Positions 34,961 through 46,493 of a stretch of 64,000 bases of DNA are shown here, one piece after another. Source of the stretch: Colletotrichum lupini (Eukaryota; Ascomycota; Sordariomycetes; Glomerellales; Glomerellaceae); contig NC_064675.1 in assembly GCF_023278565.1 (NCBI RefSeq), forward strand, positions 3,720,001-3,784,000, written 5' to 3'. Below the pieces are notes generated by a model. That model was not told the DNA's origin and did not search any database. It was given only the letters and a program-made list of their open reading frames with translations. Within the stretch, counting starts at the first letter, position 1. Every line of letters starts with the position of its first letter. The position numbers and the translations under genes were made by a program.

Positions 34961-36246
34961 TCATGCCGCATTTGTAGTGGGCTGGTTTCCTCCTGTAGGA
35001 CCCCGCGTCTCGAGCTCTCGTCTCTTGGCGAATAAGCTCTTGAATGCGCCAAGGCAATGAATCAAAGATTCTTCGTCGTGGGCGCAGAATCGGTAGCTCT
35101 TTTCCTCCGTAATGAGCTGCAGACAGTGCTTCTTGGTCTTGCTGACCGGGTCAATGTCAACCACATTAACAATTGCCGACATTGGTCGAATGAACTGCGC
35201 CGTGTACTCGGACTCGTCCTTGTAGAGAATAAAATTCCTCGGCCGGAGCACACCCCAAAGGTTCTTCCATTGCTTCACGCCGCCCTTGCTGCGGAGGAAC
35301 CAAAGCCAGCCCTGCCAGATGACGCGATCCGGATCTTGCTCAATGTTGAGACCGCTAAGTTGGCTAGCATTACGGTCAAGACCTGGCCGGTCCTGGGTGC
35401 CTTTGCTCGGCAACTGGACCGCCAGGTCTTCAATGGACATGCCCTGTATCCTTTGAATCTCGTTGTCTGAGAAGTCCGAATGCGAGGCGAGTTCGTTGCC
35501 TGAGTACCCAGCGGTATCCGCCATCTGCGATGGACGTCGATGGGTTGAGCCAACAAAGCGCGGCACTGGAGGTTCCAGCGGCTCAGGAGAGCTTGATCCA
35601 AGCCTTTCAGTTCGTGCCATGTCTCCAGCCTGGGCGGATCTGCCAACCACAAGGTAGGATTGCCGCTTGCCATTCGGGCTGGCAAGGAGCAGCTCATCAT
35701 GTTCCTCTTCAATACGGGCATGACTCCTAATCAAATCCACCCATTCCTCTGCATCGTGGCTACTGCTAGCCTGAAAGTGGTAGTTCCTCGCTGGCGAAAA
35801 GAGTCCAAACACGTTCTTTCTCTTGTTTTTGGGGTCCTTGAGCAAAGCAACGGCGGTTAAGTCGGCGAGGTACAGCTTGTGTCGCAGCTTGTCCTCCTTG
35901 TCGGATCGGTAAATTGAGAGTGAATTGGGTCGGAGGACGAAGTAAATTGACTTCCAAGTCTACACAATTGGTCAGAAATGGTCCTCAAGCGTAAATGGAT
36001 ACGGGTCCTACGAACCTTTGTCTTCTGTGTGCGCTTCTGCAGGTAGCCGCTCTTCACAACACGGTCGAACTCGAAGCTGCCGTTTTGATTAACGGGCGAC
36101 GAATAGGTGTCTAGGGCCAAGCGGCTTCGAAGTCGAGAATTGGGATCGGTGGGAAGAGATATCGAGGATGGTGGGATGGTGACGTCCAAGCTTGGTGCCG
36201 GATGCGGCGTAGGCAGCTGGATCTGCGACTGGGCCATGGTCGTCAT
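34961..36246 (-). CDS. Tandem PH-domain protein, Opy1-like
   Basis: Two exons: 36246-36016 and 35959-34961, about 409 residues; intron phase 0 with a GTTCGT donor. Two pleckstrin-homology domains are visible. The first starts at VVKSGYLQKRTQKTK and continues after the intron with TWKSIYFVLRPNSLSIYRS up to HDAEEWVDLIRSH. The second runs from VIWQGWLWFLRSKGG through WKNLWGVLRPRNFILYKDE to EESLIHCLGAFKSLF. Each has the conserved late Trp or equivalent helix. A Ser/Pro-rich linker lies between them. Yeast Opy1 has the same two-PH layout and senses PI(4,5)P2; a lipid-binding adaptor role at the plasma membrane is therefore likely. Function in this fungus is inference. Confidence 0.82.
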
Positions 36247-39200
36247 GATGAAGATATTAATTCGTATCGTGTGGTTGTGGGTGAAAGTAGGATGGCAGTC
36301 GCGTAAAGTCGCACATTAAAGAGATTCCCGTGCAAAAAGTCCGTCCGGGGAACGATACGACGGTGGGCGGAACGGGCAAAGACGTAAAGTTGCCGAAGAA
36401 CGAGAGACTTGTAGAAAACGGCGGCGGCGGGTGAACAAGCGATGCGACTAAAGCAGGCAGTGCCGGCAGCGTTGGGTCTCCGGGTATTAGTCCAGGTATC
36501 GGTAGGTAAGGTAGCCAAAGGATTTCTGCAAGGTCAAGTCGGGTGTTGGACGAGGCAAAAAGAAGTCGAGGTGGCTGGAAGTGGATATACCGAGTGGGAG
36601 TCGCGCGTCGGTGGTGGCTCTATTATCGTGCCCTTGCTCGATTGCCGTTGTATTTTTGCTGGGACCGACTGGGGCGTTGTTTATGCTGATTGCTGCCCTT
36701 GCGAAAACGAGAGAAGGACCAGAATATGTGTTTGGACACAAAGGTAAATGGTTAGAAACGAGTGTGCAAGGCGGGTCGAGACGGGTCGCGCACGAAGTGT
36801 TGCTGTGGAAAGGGGGGGAGCAGAGAAGGAGAAGGAGGAGCTTCAGCGTTGACTCCTTTCGCACGGGCGTGTCGTGTGTAAATATCTTGTGCCGGGGGGG
36901 TTGAGAGGTCAGGTATTTGAGTGGTGAAACTTGGGATGCCAAGGAAAGGAGACGAATCTCGAGTTTGAGAGGCAAGTGATGGCAGCAAAGGGATGAAGAG
37001 CGCTGTGTAACGGATGGAGGGGGGGGGGTCGGGTAGAGCGGTATGGTGTTTAATAAAAAAAAATTGGAATGTCAAGATGCGGTGAGGGTCGACGGGCTTC
37101 GCAGTAAGGTAATGTAGTCCCTAAGTATCCGTAGCGCCGTGTCAAATACCTCTCAAAAGAGTGACGGAGTCAAGCCGCAAGCCTGATACAGTGTGGTGGA
37201 ATTGACGACAGGTCAAGTGCTGAGCATTTACTCAGCGGGGGCGAGATGCGATGGAGTAGCCAAGGTGTGGAGGAAGAACCTGAAGCTATGGTACGGCTTC
37301 GAAACTGGAGAGTGAAAGAGGAGAAAGAGGAGAGGGACCTGACGGGATGTACGGGAGACGGGAGTGAGTTGACAATGACGATGCCGGAAGAGCTCCAATG
37401 GCGGTGACGAGTGACGGGATAGCTACGGAGACATTGGACGAGTCGAAAAAAGTCTGGAATTAAAAGTCTCGGCCCCAAGCCAAGCTTGGTGGTGATTATA
37501 ATTGCAATGGTGCCCGTCAGAGTTAAGCTTTGAGGGGAGGGGCGCTGATCGGCACAGCGATGTCGCAGGAAAAGAAGAAGCAGGGCGCATTGCATCAAGC
37601 TTGAGAGAGAGAAGAGAGAGATCAGAGGCGCCATCTGAAGGTGGGCGAATGGGCGCAGAGAGGACAAAATTAGTTTGTGGAGTCCCTTTTTCTTTAATGC
37701 ATTGCAGTGGCATTGGACCATTGGTACCAGGTTGGCATTGTTGACGAGATGATATTGTAATGTGACTTGTAAGGTACCTCTTGTCCCAGGGGCAGATATG
37801 GGGACTTTGGATGTAGATGGTACAAGTATCTTGCGTTATGCTTACTGCGTTTCTCTTGCTGTTTTGACTATCATGTACATACACCCATCTAAGGTAATCA
37901 ATGCTCAATTCAGGCACACCCGAGGGGGATCATCAAACCAATAACTGGTCAAGACCCCACGGGCAGAACAGAAAGAAGCGCAGCGAGTCGCAGACGCGCG
38001 CATTGCTCTGGGCCACATCTCCTAAAGTGCCTCATGGGGCTTGGTGAGGGGTTCTGCGGAGAGGACTCCAAGTCAGCTCACCAGCTCCCATTTGAGTGGT
38101 TGACGGTGTCTGAAATCAAAGAAACAAGAGCAGCCCTTTGAGAGGTGACAGGCTTGGGAGACAGGGAAGAGGTGGTCGGGAGTGGAGGGGATTCAAGGGA
38201 AATGGTCATTGGCGCATCTGAGCGCTTGAGCGTACCTGCTGCAGTACCTACTTTCTGCATGGAAAGCGTGGAATACTTACACAAGGTACATACTTGCATA
38301 TGCCTCACTCCCGTCTCTTGCCCTACTTGTATATGTACAGTAAGCCTTCTGCTTGTCGGCTGAAGGCATCAAGAACATTCAGGTGTATTGTACTTGGCTC
38401 CTAGGTACAGACACTGCAGAGCCTCAGGCGCCCTCAAATACCTCAGAAAGCACGTACGACTTTTATCGCCATCAATGGCTAAAGTAATAGTGGCGGGCCA
38501 AGAAGTGGGTGAAGCACTGAGCGACCAGCACCGCCCCGTTTCACCCCCGAAGCTGTTTGATCGAGTGGTTGGGATGCAACTCCAAGTCTCCCAGTCCCCG
38601 CCTGCCAGCCATTCGCCAGACAGCAGCAGTGGACTACGGAGTAGGTACGGAGTACGGAGTAGACGTTGAAAAAGTCAGGCACGTCCTGAATCATTGGATA
38701 ATGGATAGGTAGTAGGAAAAGGGGTAGGTCGCGACCACCGTCTCACTACAAACGCTTCTGCGGCTCTACCCTACCTGTTCTGGATCGCTCGGCTGCATTG
38801 GCCATTCACTGTTTCCCATGTGGGTCGCCTTTCTGTTCCAAATAGAAGAATTTCGTCCCATCTCAATGCCTGACTCCCTGACTCCCTCGTGCCATGTGTG
38901 TTGCTAGACCAAACTCCCGACTGTTGCGTTTTGCTTTCCCCAGCACTTTAGTTTCTGACGGTCCGAACATGTGCCCCAAGTCTCCATTTCTTTCCGTTCC
39001 TGGATTTTTGCGTTAGGCTTTATTCTGACGCTGCTATCCGTACCTTGTACTCCGCATAGGTATCACAAGCAAATCACTTTGATAAGCAGGGCGCTTGCAA
39101 ACTTTCTTAGCTGGATACGGATAGGAGAACAGTAATTACACTACGCCCAATGCTTTTCTCAATTCAAACAAGTTCCGAAGCGCGTTATTTCTTAGGCGCC

Positions 39201-40975
39201 CAGCCTCAACCTCGTCAACCGAGCGCGCTTAGGCGTCATACTACGTACGTCCGTGGTCTACTTGCATTCTATCTCCCTTCTATTTACAAGCCCATTGCCC
39301 ATGCACAACATGCGGTCCGTCACTTTTCAGTTCATCCGAGCAAGCTAGAGATACGCTCATATCCACTACGCATCAACGTCATGTTCCAGCTTCAATGGTT
39401 GCCGCCCTTTCAACTCGCGCAAAGCAGTCCCGGTCCCCTGCCAAGACTACACGTTGTATGAGCGCGGCTCCGAGACGGATCACCCTGATATCCCGCCATG
39501 CCACGTCCCATCCGCTCGGTAAAGAGCTGTCAGAGCTATTCGCGGGTGTTCTTTCCTAGTCGAACTTGTTCCGGAGCACACCTCCGCCACATTGATTCCT
39601 CTCCAGAGCCGCCCACAGAATCAATCCATCGGGAAGAGCGGTGAGGTGCTCAGATAAGCATGTTTGCTCACGGTTCATCGAACCGTTCTTCCGTGGCGCT
39701 CAACCCCCAGTCAGATCAGGATCTGGCATATGTTAGTGTCCAAGACCGGTGCGGCCCGGTGGTTGGCCGCTTATTCTCTTTTATGCTGCTGTGGCTGAAC
39801 TCGAATTGGAACTATCCAACCACCCAATTTCCAGTGGGTCATCCTTGTCCCGACAGAGACTAGGTATAATATTCCAGACCGTCTCAAGCCAAGTCGAAAA
39901 CCACCAATGTGCTCTGGTGAGACTGTAATTTTGACCTGCAGAGGTCAAGGGCCATTTGACAAGAGACTGGGGTTTGGAGTTGCATGTGTCGTTTGATCTA
40001 CTTACACTGCCAAGGGAAACTACTGCTGTTCCACTTCCTCCCGCTGCCCATCTTCAATCTCCTCCTACCTCCAAATTGCACAGAAGTCATTTTCAGCGTG
40101 AAAAATGGTTTGTTTCGACTACCTCGCGGACGTAGCACAACGGTCAGCAACGCCATGGCCTCTGTTTACATCTAGAAAGGCATGAAACATCCTTGTCGTT
40201 GAGAACCCATTAGAGGCTTACATGATCAGCCATGGTTGTAAGCATGCCGAGGTCGTTGGTAGTGGATGGCATTGTTTGACCTGGTATACTTCGTCTTTCA
40301 TCGGGCCTATCAGTGGGTGTAAGTGGTGGATCACATCAAATGTCTCACAGAACAGCTTACCTTATGTTTGGTCAGGCGCGGCGCCCTTGTAGGCCAAGGT
40401 CCTGTGATAGTTACAAGTTATCGAGAGCGTCGGCCTCGACCTCAGCATTGCGAGGCTTAGGTCTTTGTCTGTAATTCTCGCTTGGATAGGAGCTCGTCTG
40501 ACGCGAAAGCCCAAATTCGTGTGCCCATTAGAGAACGAAGAACTCAAATATCCATCGACACTGGGATGGGTGACTTGGATTAGTTTCTCATTTGACAGTA
40601 TCTTTCGAGGTCTACGGGTTTCGCGATGCGATGGAAGAGATTGAAACTTCACGCCGAGTGAGTCATCTGCCCTTTAGCTGCAGGTTGCTGCTGCCCTGTT
40701 ATTCAACCTGTCCTGGGGAAGCGACACCCCGATGAATTTGTTGGGAGATAACGAAGAGAAAGAGCATTCCCAGCGGTTTTCGAATGAAGCCCGTCGTTTC
40801 CTTAGTTTATTACTCGAAAGTATTCCAGTGATTTCTTGAACTACCTCGTGGGTGACGCAAACTTCACACCCACTCATTCTCCAACCCGGTGCAGATATCG
40901 CAAGCTATCCCCGCTTTCCCAGACAGGTGACAAAACTGCCCTTATTGAGCTTCGGCCGCAAATCCCATAATTGCG
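36247..40975. other. Gene-poor region between the PH gene and the APH-type kinase gene
   Basis: About 4.7 kb. The first 1.5 kb is CT-rich on the minus strand and fits a long promoter and leader for the PH gene. There is a GGTA cluster at 36493-36515, G runs near 36,894 and 37,020, and a TACGGAGTA repeat at 38635-38661. ORFs of 60-180 codons occur, but they overlap on both strands, are low in complexity and show no domain. Confidence 0.45.
38635..38661. repeat. Three copies of TACGGAGTA
   Basis: Copies at 38635-38643, 38646-38654 and 38653-38661, the last two overlapping by TA. A related TACTCCG occurs near 39,048. Function unknown. Confidence 0.85.
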
Positions 40976-42219
40976 ATGGCAGACGAAAGCACATCGGATC
41001 GTGTGCTCCGTGAGGTCAAGGCGGAGTTGGGAGGTACGCCATACTCCCTCGAGTCTGCCCGCCTTCTCAGTGGAGGAACGACAAACTTCATTTTTCACGT
41101 GAAGCTGCTGGAGCCACTGCTCGATGGGACTGCAGAGGTAGCTGTAAAGCATGGCGAGGGTTTCGTGGCCCAGAGCCCCGATTTCGAACTCCCCACGTCA
41201 AGATGCGTGAGTCCCTATATCTTCGACCAGGAGGACATCAATGGCTGACCTCAGGCAGCGGATCGAAGAGAGCTGTTTGAAAGACCTCTCAGCCCGTTCA
41301 CCACACACCGGCGAGAAGATCACCGTAGCAACTCCGAAGCTGTTCTACTTCAATGAAGAGACCAATACCCAGGTTCAAGCGTACCAGCCAAGCCCACTCA
41401 GCCCCAAGAACTATGCAATTGAGTACTTCGCAGCGTCAACCCTGGAGGCGCCAACTCTGGAGACATCAACTCTAGAATCAGTCAAGTCACTATCCCTCGA
41501 AATTGGTACGGCTGTGGGTGCGTGGCTCCGGTCATTTCATGACTGGAGCAACTCGGAACATCAGCTCAAGTTTCGCGATATCGCAGCGGGAAATAAGGAA
41601 ATGCAAACGCTGAAGCGATGGATGAACTATGAACGGCTCCCCAGTTCCATCAAGCGATTCCCGGATATTCTAGGGTGTTGTAATGATATCTTTGCAGACA
41701 TCGTGGACAGCGTAAAGGAGGAAATGGTAAACGAGCAAGCCCTGCAGGTCATCCACGGCGACTTTTGGACCGGAAAGTAAGTTGCCCCAATCACTTACAT
41801 TCTAATCATGCTACTAACAATTTATTAGCATTCTTCTAGAAGGGAAACCTTGGGACGACGAACATAGCTGCCTTCTTGTCGTCGATTGGGAGATGTGCCA
41901 ACTTGCAGTCAAACCTCTTGACCTAGGCCAGATGATTGCGGAACTATACGAATTGAAGCTATACAAAGACATGGAAGCGGGAATCTGGTTGATCCAAGGT
42001 TTCGTTAACGGCTACGGTGCAGTGGATGACGACTTTGCGTTCCGAACACTACTTCATGTTGCCGTTCATCTCATCGGGTTTGGCACAACAGTACAGGGCT
42101 GGGGCTCGCAAGACCAAGCGAGGGCAGTGGCGACTGAGGGCAGGGACATTTTGAAGAATGCTTGGGCGAAGGACCGCGGATTCTTTGAGAAGCATCCCCT
42201 AGGCTGCGTCTTTTCATAA
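40976..42219 (+). CDS. APH-fold (choline/methylthioribose kinase-like) small-molecule kinase
   Basis: Three exons: 40976-41206, 41259-41776 and 41829-42219, about 379 residues. Intron 1 is GTGAGT..AGGCAG; the second of two nearby AGs is needed for frame. Intron 2 is GTAAGT..TATTAG with a TACTAAC branch point. The N-lobe has LLSGGTTNFIFHVKL, the glycine-rich opening, and EVAVKHGEGF with the ATP-contacting Lys. The C-lobe carries the Brenner motif VIHGDFWTGNILL near residue 243 and the metal-binding VVDWEM near Asp 269. These are the APH family (PF01636) signatures: the fold phosphorylates small hydroxyl compounds such as choline, aminoglycosides or methylthioribose. The substrate here is unknown. 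The frame is intact and catalytic residues are present. Confidence 0.85.
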
Positions 42220-42851
42220 ACCCGAGTTGCATTCAACTAGAATCTCGCTGTGACGCGACAGGTTACTTAGTTCTGTACGATGGAAATCGATTTCAGTTGA
42301 CGCTAGTTTTGTTGTTCGAGCACGAAGACATATGATATAACATCTTGTAGGTATATAGGACATCGTCTTCTTCCTCATTTTTCATTACGGAAGGTTGAAC
42401 ACTGTTTTCCTCGGCGGGAAAGGATGTGCATGAACGGATGAGAACGACGTCGGTTGCCTAAAACATGATGAACTTGAAAATACCTTGATCTAATGAATGG
42501 AAAATGTCTATTTAAAAGTCCCAGTATGCTTGCTTCATTTATTGACTTCAATAGATGTTGGGTAAATTTCGCGGGGGTGATGGAGAAGGATGGTTCAGCC
42601 CAAAAAATTTCAAATTACACACACCAAAGAAAGTATGAGTCTGAGTCAACTTTGGTGGCGGAACCTTTCTCTCACTTTTCATCATCGACAACAAACTACT
42701 GCAACACCCCCTTGGACACTTATGAGGCCATAATAAAGTATACAATACTCATATTCGAGAACGGTCCGAATTTGACTCCTTTAAAACTCAATAACCACAC
42801 CTGAGCCGCCCTAGCACTTTGACGTCACTCATTGCGACCCGACCCGCCGTC
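42220..42851. other. Intergenic region and 5' flank of NCS2
   Basis: About 630 bp between two same-strand genes. AT-rich near 42,300-42,700; no ORF that I can support. Confidence 0.45.
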
Positions 42852-44108
42852 ATGAGCAGCAACACGGAACCTCGCCCATGTAGGCGATGCAAGACACCGA
42901 CTGTCTTGAAAGTGAGAAAGGATCCTCTTTGCGAGTAAGTATTCTCACATGTACATCCTCTAGGCTCAGATTATACAGAGTTAACCAATACGCACAGGAC
43001 TTGCTATGAACAGCATATCGTCCAAAGAGTCGTGAAGCGCCTCGCCCAGCCATACCGCGATGTAAAGGACAAGCTGGGCACTACCCCCGACGCAAGAGCA
43101 AAGTATCTCCTCGGCCTCTCCCTCGGCCCCTCGTCGGCCTCCTTGGTTCAGGTGCTCGACAAGAACCTCCAAGGTCTCAAGGACAAGAACCTGCGCGTCG
43201 CGTATGAGGTGCACGTCGTCCACATAGACACCGACCTGTCAAACGCCGCAGACGCCGCGATCTCGTCGTCGTCGGCAAGCCTGCTCTTTGAAAAGTACAA
43301 GGAGCAGTTCCCCAACCTCTCGATGCAGATCGTCCCGCTGGCCGACGCCCTCAAGCTGGATACGATAGACTGGTCCGTCCTCCCCGCCCTGCAACCCGGG
43401 CTCGCGCCCGCGCAGCAGCTCAGCGGCCTCCTCGAGGCCCTGCCGTCCGTCACGTCGCGGGTGGACATCATGAGGCTCCTGGTGCGGAATCTGCTGCTGT
43501 CGCTGGCCGTGGAGAGGGAGTGCCACGCGCTGCTGCTGGGATGCACCACGACAGCCCTGGCCGAGCTGACGCTCGCCGAGACGGCCAAGGGCCGCGGGTT
43601 CGCCGTGCCGTGGCAGGTCGCCGACGGTCCCGTTCCCGTCACGACATTGTCCCATGTTGGGGAGGGGCAGAGCGCGGAGGGCGGCGAGGGGGCTGTCCGA
43701 GGGACGGAGAAGACGATGCTTCCAGTGTACTACCTTCTTCGAGACGTTTTCAGGCGAGAGGTCATCACGTATGCGGGCCTGATACCGTCTTTGAAGGATC
43801 TTGCCCAGGAAGTGGGACCAAGCAGCAACGCTGTCGTCTCGCACAAGGAGCTCAGCATCGAGGATGTCATGGCGCGGTACTTTGAGGAAGTGGAGGAGAG
43901 TTATCCCTCCGTCGTCGCCAACGTCGTTCGCACCAGTGGCAAATTGACACGAGAGAGCGACGGCGATGCGTGCGCGGTCTGCGGCATGGATGTGGACGCA
44001 CAAGGAGATGCTCGCTGGAAGGGTGAGATAGGAGAGGATATTGACGACAGCAGGAAGCGCACCGCAGGGAAACTATGTTATGGATGCGAACGGTCTATAT
44101 ATGGATAG
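42852..44108 (+). CDS. NCS2: Cytoplasmic tRNA 2-thiolation protein 2 (Ncs2/Ctu2)
   Basis: Two exons: 42852-42934 and 42998-44108, about 397 residues; the intron splits a Glu codon in phase 2. Ncs2 pairs with Ncs6 to thiolate the wobble uridine of Lys, Glu and Gln tRNAs, using sulfur passed on by Urm1. The N-terminus has the paired cysteines CRRC..LCETC. The core resembles a PP-loop ATPase fold in which the catalytic loop has been lost (KYLLGLSLGPSSASLV), as is normal for Ncs2. The C-terminus has a second Cys pair set (CAVCGMD..CYGC). Splicing restores CRRCKTP..ETCYEQHIVQR, which is the conserved family start. It ends only about 210 bp from the convergent carrier gene. Confidence 0.93.
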
Positions 44109-44320
44109 ATCGAACAGAGAATGCGCGTTCAAAGCACCTTCACCGGCCAGCCTGTCTGGCGTGACCCTATTCTGCCTCACTACATTCCTAGCCAACCCCC
44201 CAATATGTTCTCTAGAAGCCCATCATCGGCTCGCGACATTCCCACCCCGTCTACCCAGCTCATTTTGAACTCCATATATGCAAGGAACGCTGATTTAATA
44301 GGTACAAGATCAATGGTTGA

Positions 44321-45451
44321 TCACGGGGTCTGGATGGTGGCCGAAGGCAGGATGCGGTCTTCGAGCTTTCTCATCAGCTTGTTTGTCTGTTCCGCCAGGG
44401 TCAGGGTAAGGATGGTGTGGGGCAGGATTCTAGCCAAGTGAGGCAGGAAACCCTTGTAAATAGCCAAGAAGCCTTCAGTGCGGACAGTCTTGGCCAGGCA
44501 GTCGAAGACACCCTTGTAGAGGTTTCCGTTTTGGTTGTAAAGGCGAGACATGATGGTGTCTGCCATGAGGATTAGTACAGAACTATGCTTGGGGGAATCT
44601 TGAGTTGAGATTTACCAGGAGGGTGCATCACGCAGCAAACGACGAAACCACTGACGGTACTGCTAGCAAGATGCAGAGGCAGACCCTCTTCCATACCCAA
44701 GTGGCGGACCAGTCTCCGCTTGGCGAAGAAGTAGGTGGGAAGTTGCACGGAGCTACCGAAACCCGTCCTGATCATGGCCGCACCAACACCACGGTAGAGT
44801 CCCCGAATGCCTTCGGCGCCGTAAATTGAGGTCATACCGTTCCAAGCATTGCGGTACTTGTGTTGTGTGCCAGTGGGCATGAAGGGAGAGTAGCTTTGTA
44901 ACCGTGTCTTGACAAGGAAGAAAGGGCTGCCAGCGGCGGCACCCATGATTCCTGATCCAGCACCGCAAGCCATGTTGATGCCCAGACTCTGCGTCTTGCC
45001 GTCCTTGAAGATAAGAGTCGACAGGGTTTCGCGCATTGGCTCGTAGAATCCAAGACGACATCCGTTCAGCAGGACCTGGTAGATGTACGCGCAGCCGATA
45101 CCGCGGTAGATTCCTTTCACGCCCTCATTACGCACAATAACAGAGACACCCTGCAGAGGGCCTCTGTACTGATGCGGCTGGTGTCCCTTGTCCTTCAATT
45201 CTCCTTGCAACTGCATTCTGCACACGTCGGGGGGAGGGGTCAGCGTGTTGCCGGCGGCAGGGTGCGGGAAAGGAGCGAGCGTCGTCGCTATCAGACGCAC
45301 CGGATCTTGACAGTCTCGAAAGGATGCGTGGCCGTTACAGCGCCGCAGGCGGCAATGCCGCCGGCGATGAAGGCGCTGTTGCGAAGGTTAGCTTCGCTGG
45401 TCTTGCGGATGCCGAACTGCGGGCCATGACTTGCCCAAGGGTTGTTGACAT
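44321..45451 (-). CDS. OAC1-like mitochondrial carrier with an apparent one-base frame break at the N-terminus
   Basis: Exons: about 45451-45301, 45217-44616 and 44559-44321. Three mitochondrial-carrier repeats are visible with signature motifs HPFETVKIR, SPFFLVKTR and HPPDTIMSR, plus six predicted transmembrane helices. The matrix-helix sequences fit the Oac1 group, which exchanges oxaloacetate, sulfate and related anions across the inner membrane. The conserved N-terminal sequence (NNPWASHGPQFGIRKTSEAN..) is open but has no ATG in its own frame. The only suitable start, ATG at 45451-45449 in a good context, is in another frame and would stop after 38 codons. The exons sum to 992 nt, one short of a multiple of three. 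One extra base just after the ATG would restore a normal carrier of about 330 residues. Causes could be a sequence error, a strain mutation or an unusual start. Confidence 0.8.
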
Positions 45452-46493
45452 TGTGTCAATTGGTCTTGTCGCAGCGATAAGAAATAATTGGATATCGTCG
45501 ATGTGAAAGATGCTGGTAATTTGTGGTTGCGACTCCTATGATAGTCGGGGTTCGTTTGGAAGGAGAGAGAGAGAGAAAGAGAAAAGAGTGACACCGCGAT
45601 CTCGGAATGCTAGTACCTAAAATGACGGAACAGCGCGGGTCAGCAACATTGACGTCGTGGCAAGTCGATAGCCAGTCAACATCGACAAATGCAAATTCCT
45701 GAGCAGATTTTTACATAGCCTACTGGTCGAGAACCCGTTCGCCGTAATGCGCGCAACTCAAGAGAGGAAGTTGGCGATATGACTGCGATATGGCTTGAGT
45801 TCCGTCGGGCTGGCACTGGGCCGACGTGACTGGATTGACCCTTTTACCGGGGCTACAGGTCTACAGGTCTCTCAGTAAGCTCCGCGCGCGGAAGAGAAAT
45901 TGGGATTTTTCTTGCTCAAAGTCAATATGGCCGTGGATAGCCATTGCCGATCCCGGCGTCTGTAGGTCCCAATTGGCAGGGTTCGTGGGCCACAGCGGCC
46001 TAAGTCGGTATTCGGTACCCCAGACCTTGACCAAAAAGGGGGGCGTCAATTTAGCTGGCCCATTGCCGGACGCCAGTTTCCAATGCGAAGTCGTGCATTG
46101 TCAACGATGGGAGGCTGGCAATTACAAGGTGTGGCTGAGAACCGATCTCGAACACGCCAGGGGTGGTCTAAAAACTGTGGCACAGTCAGCTCTCCCATGA
46201 CCACAACCCCGCGAAAGTGAAATGGGGAAGCTCTTTGGTTTCCTCCGGTCGCATCGCATGACAAGACGCGGTCTGACTTCCCGTTCACATGATTCATACC
46301 TGCAGCAACCTCAGGACGACTGCACTTATTCACACATACTTTGAAGGAACTTGCCTAGTTCTGCCGAGTTTGCCGCACAGCCTCAAGTTTCCTCCTGCGA
46401 CGGGTCGTTTACTTACGGCTCGCGACAGCATCATTTGAGGTGTCGCTGTTCGACTCAGCCAGGATAGCTCTCGGAATCCTCAAGGAACCCATC
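45452..46493. promoter_or_regulatory. Divergent promoter region between the OAC1-like gene and SWD2
   Basis: About 1 kb head-to-head interval. A GA/CT tract (45558-45590) lies about 110-140 bp upstream of the carrier ATG. No ORF with domain support. Confidence 0.45.

Noticed and set aside
37170..37721. 183-codon minus-strand ORF in the PH gene 5' flank
   Set aside because: Low-complexity Ser/Leu/Pro sequence from CT-rich leader DNA, overlapping another ORF in a second frame.
40120..40160. tRNA-like box A near GTAGCACAACGGTCAGC
   Set aside because: No matching box B or cloverleaf within range.
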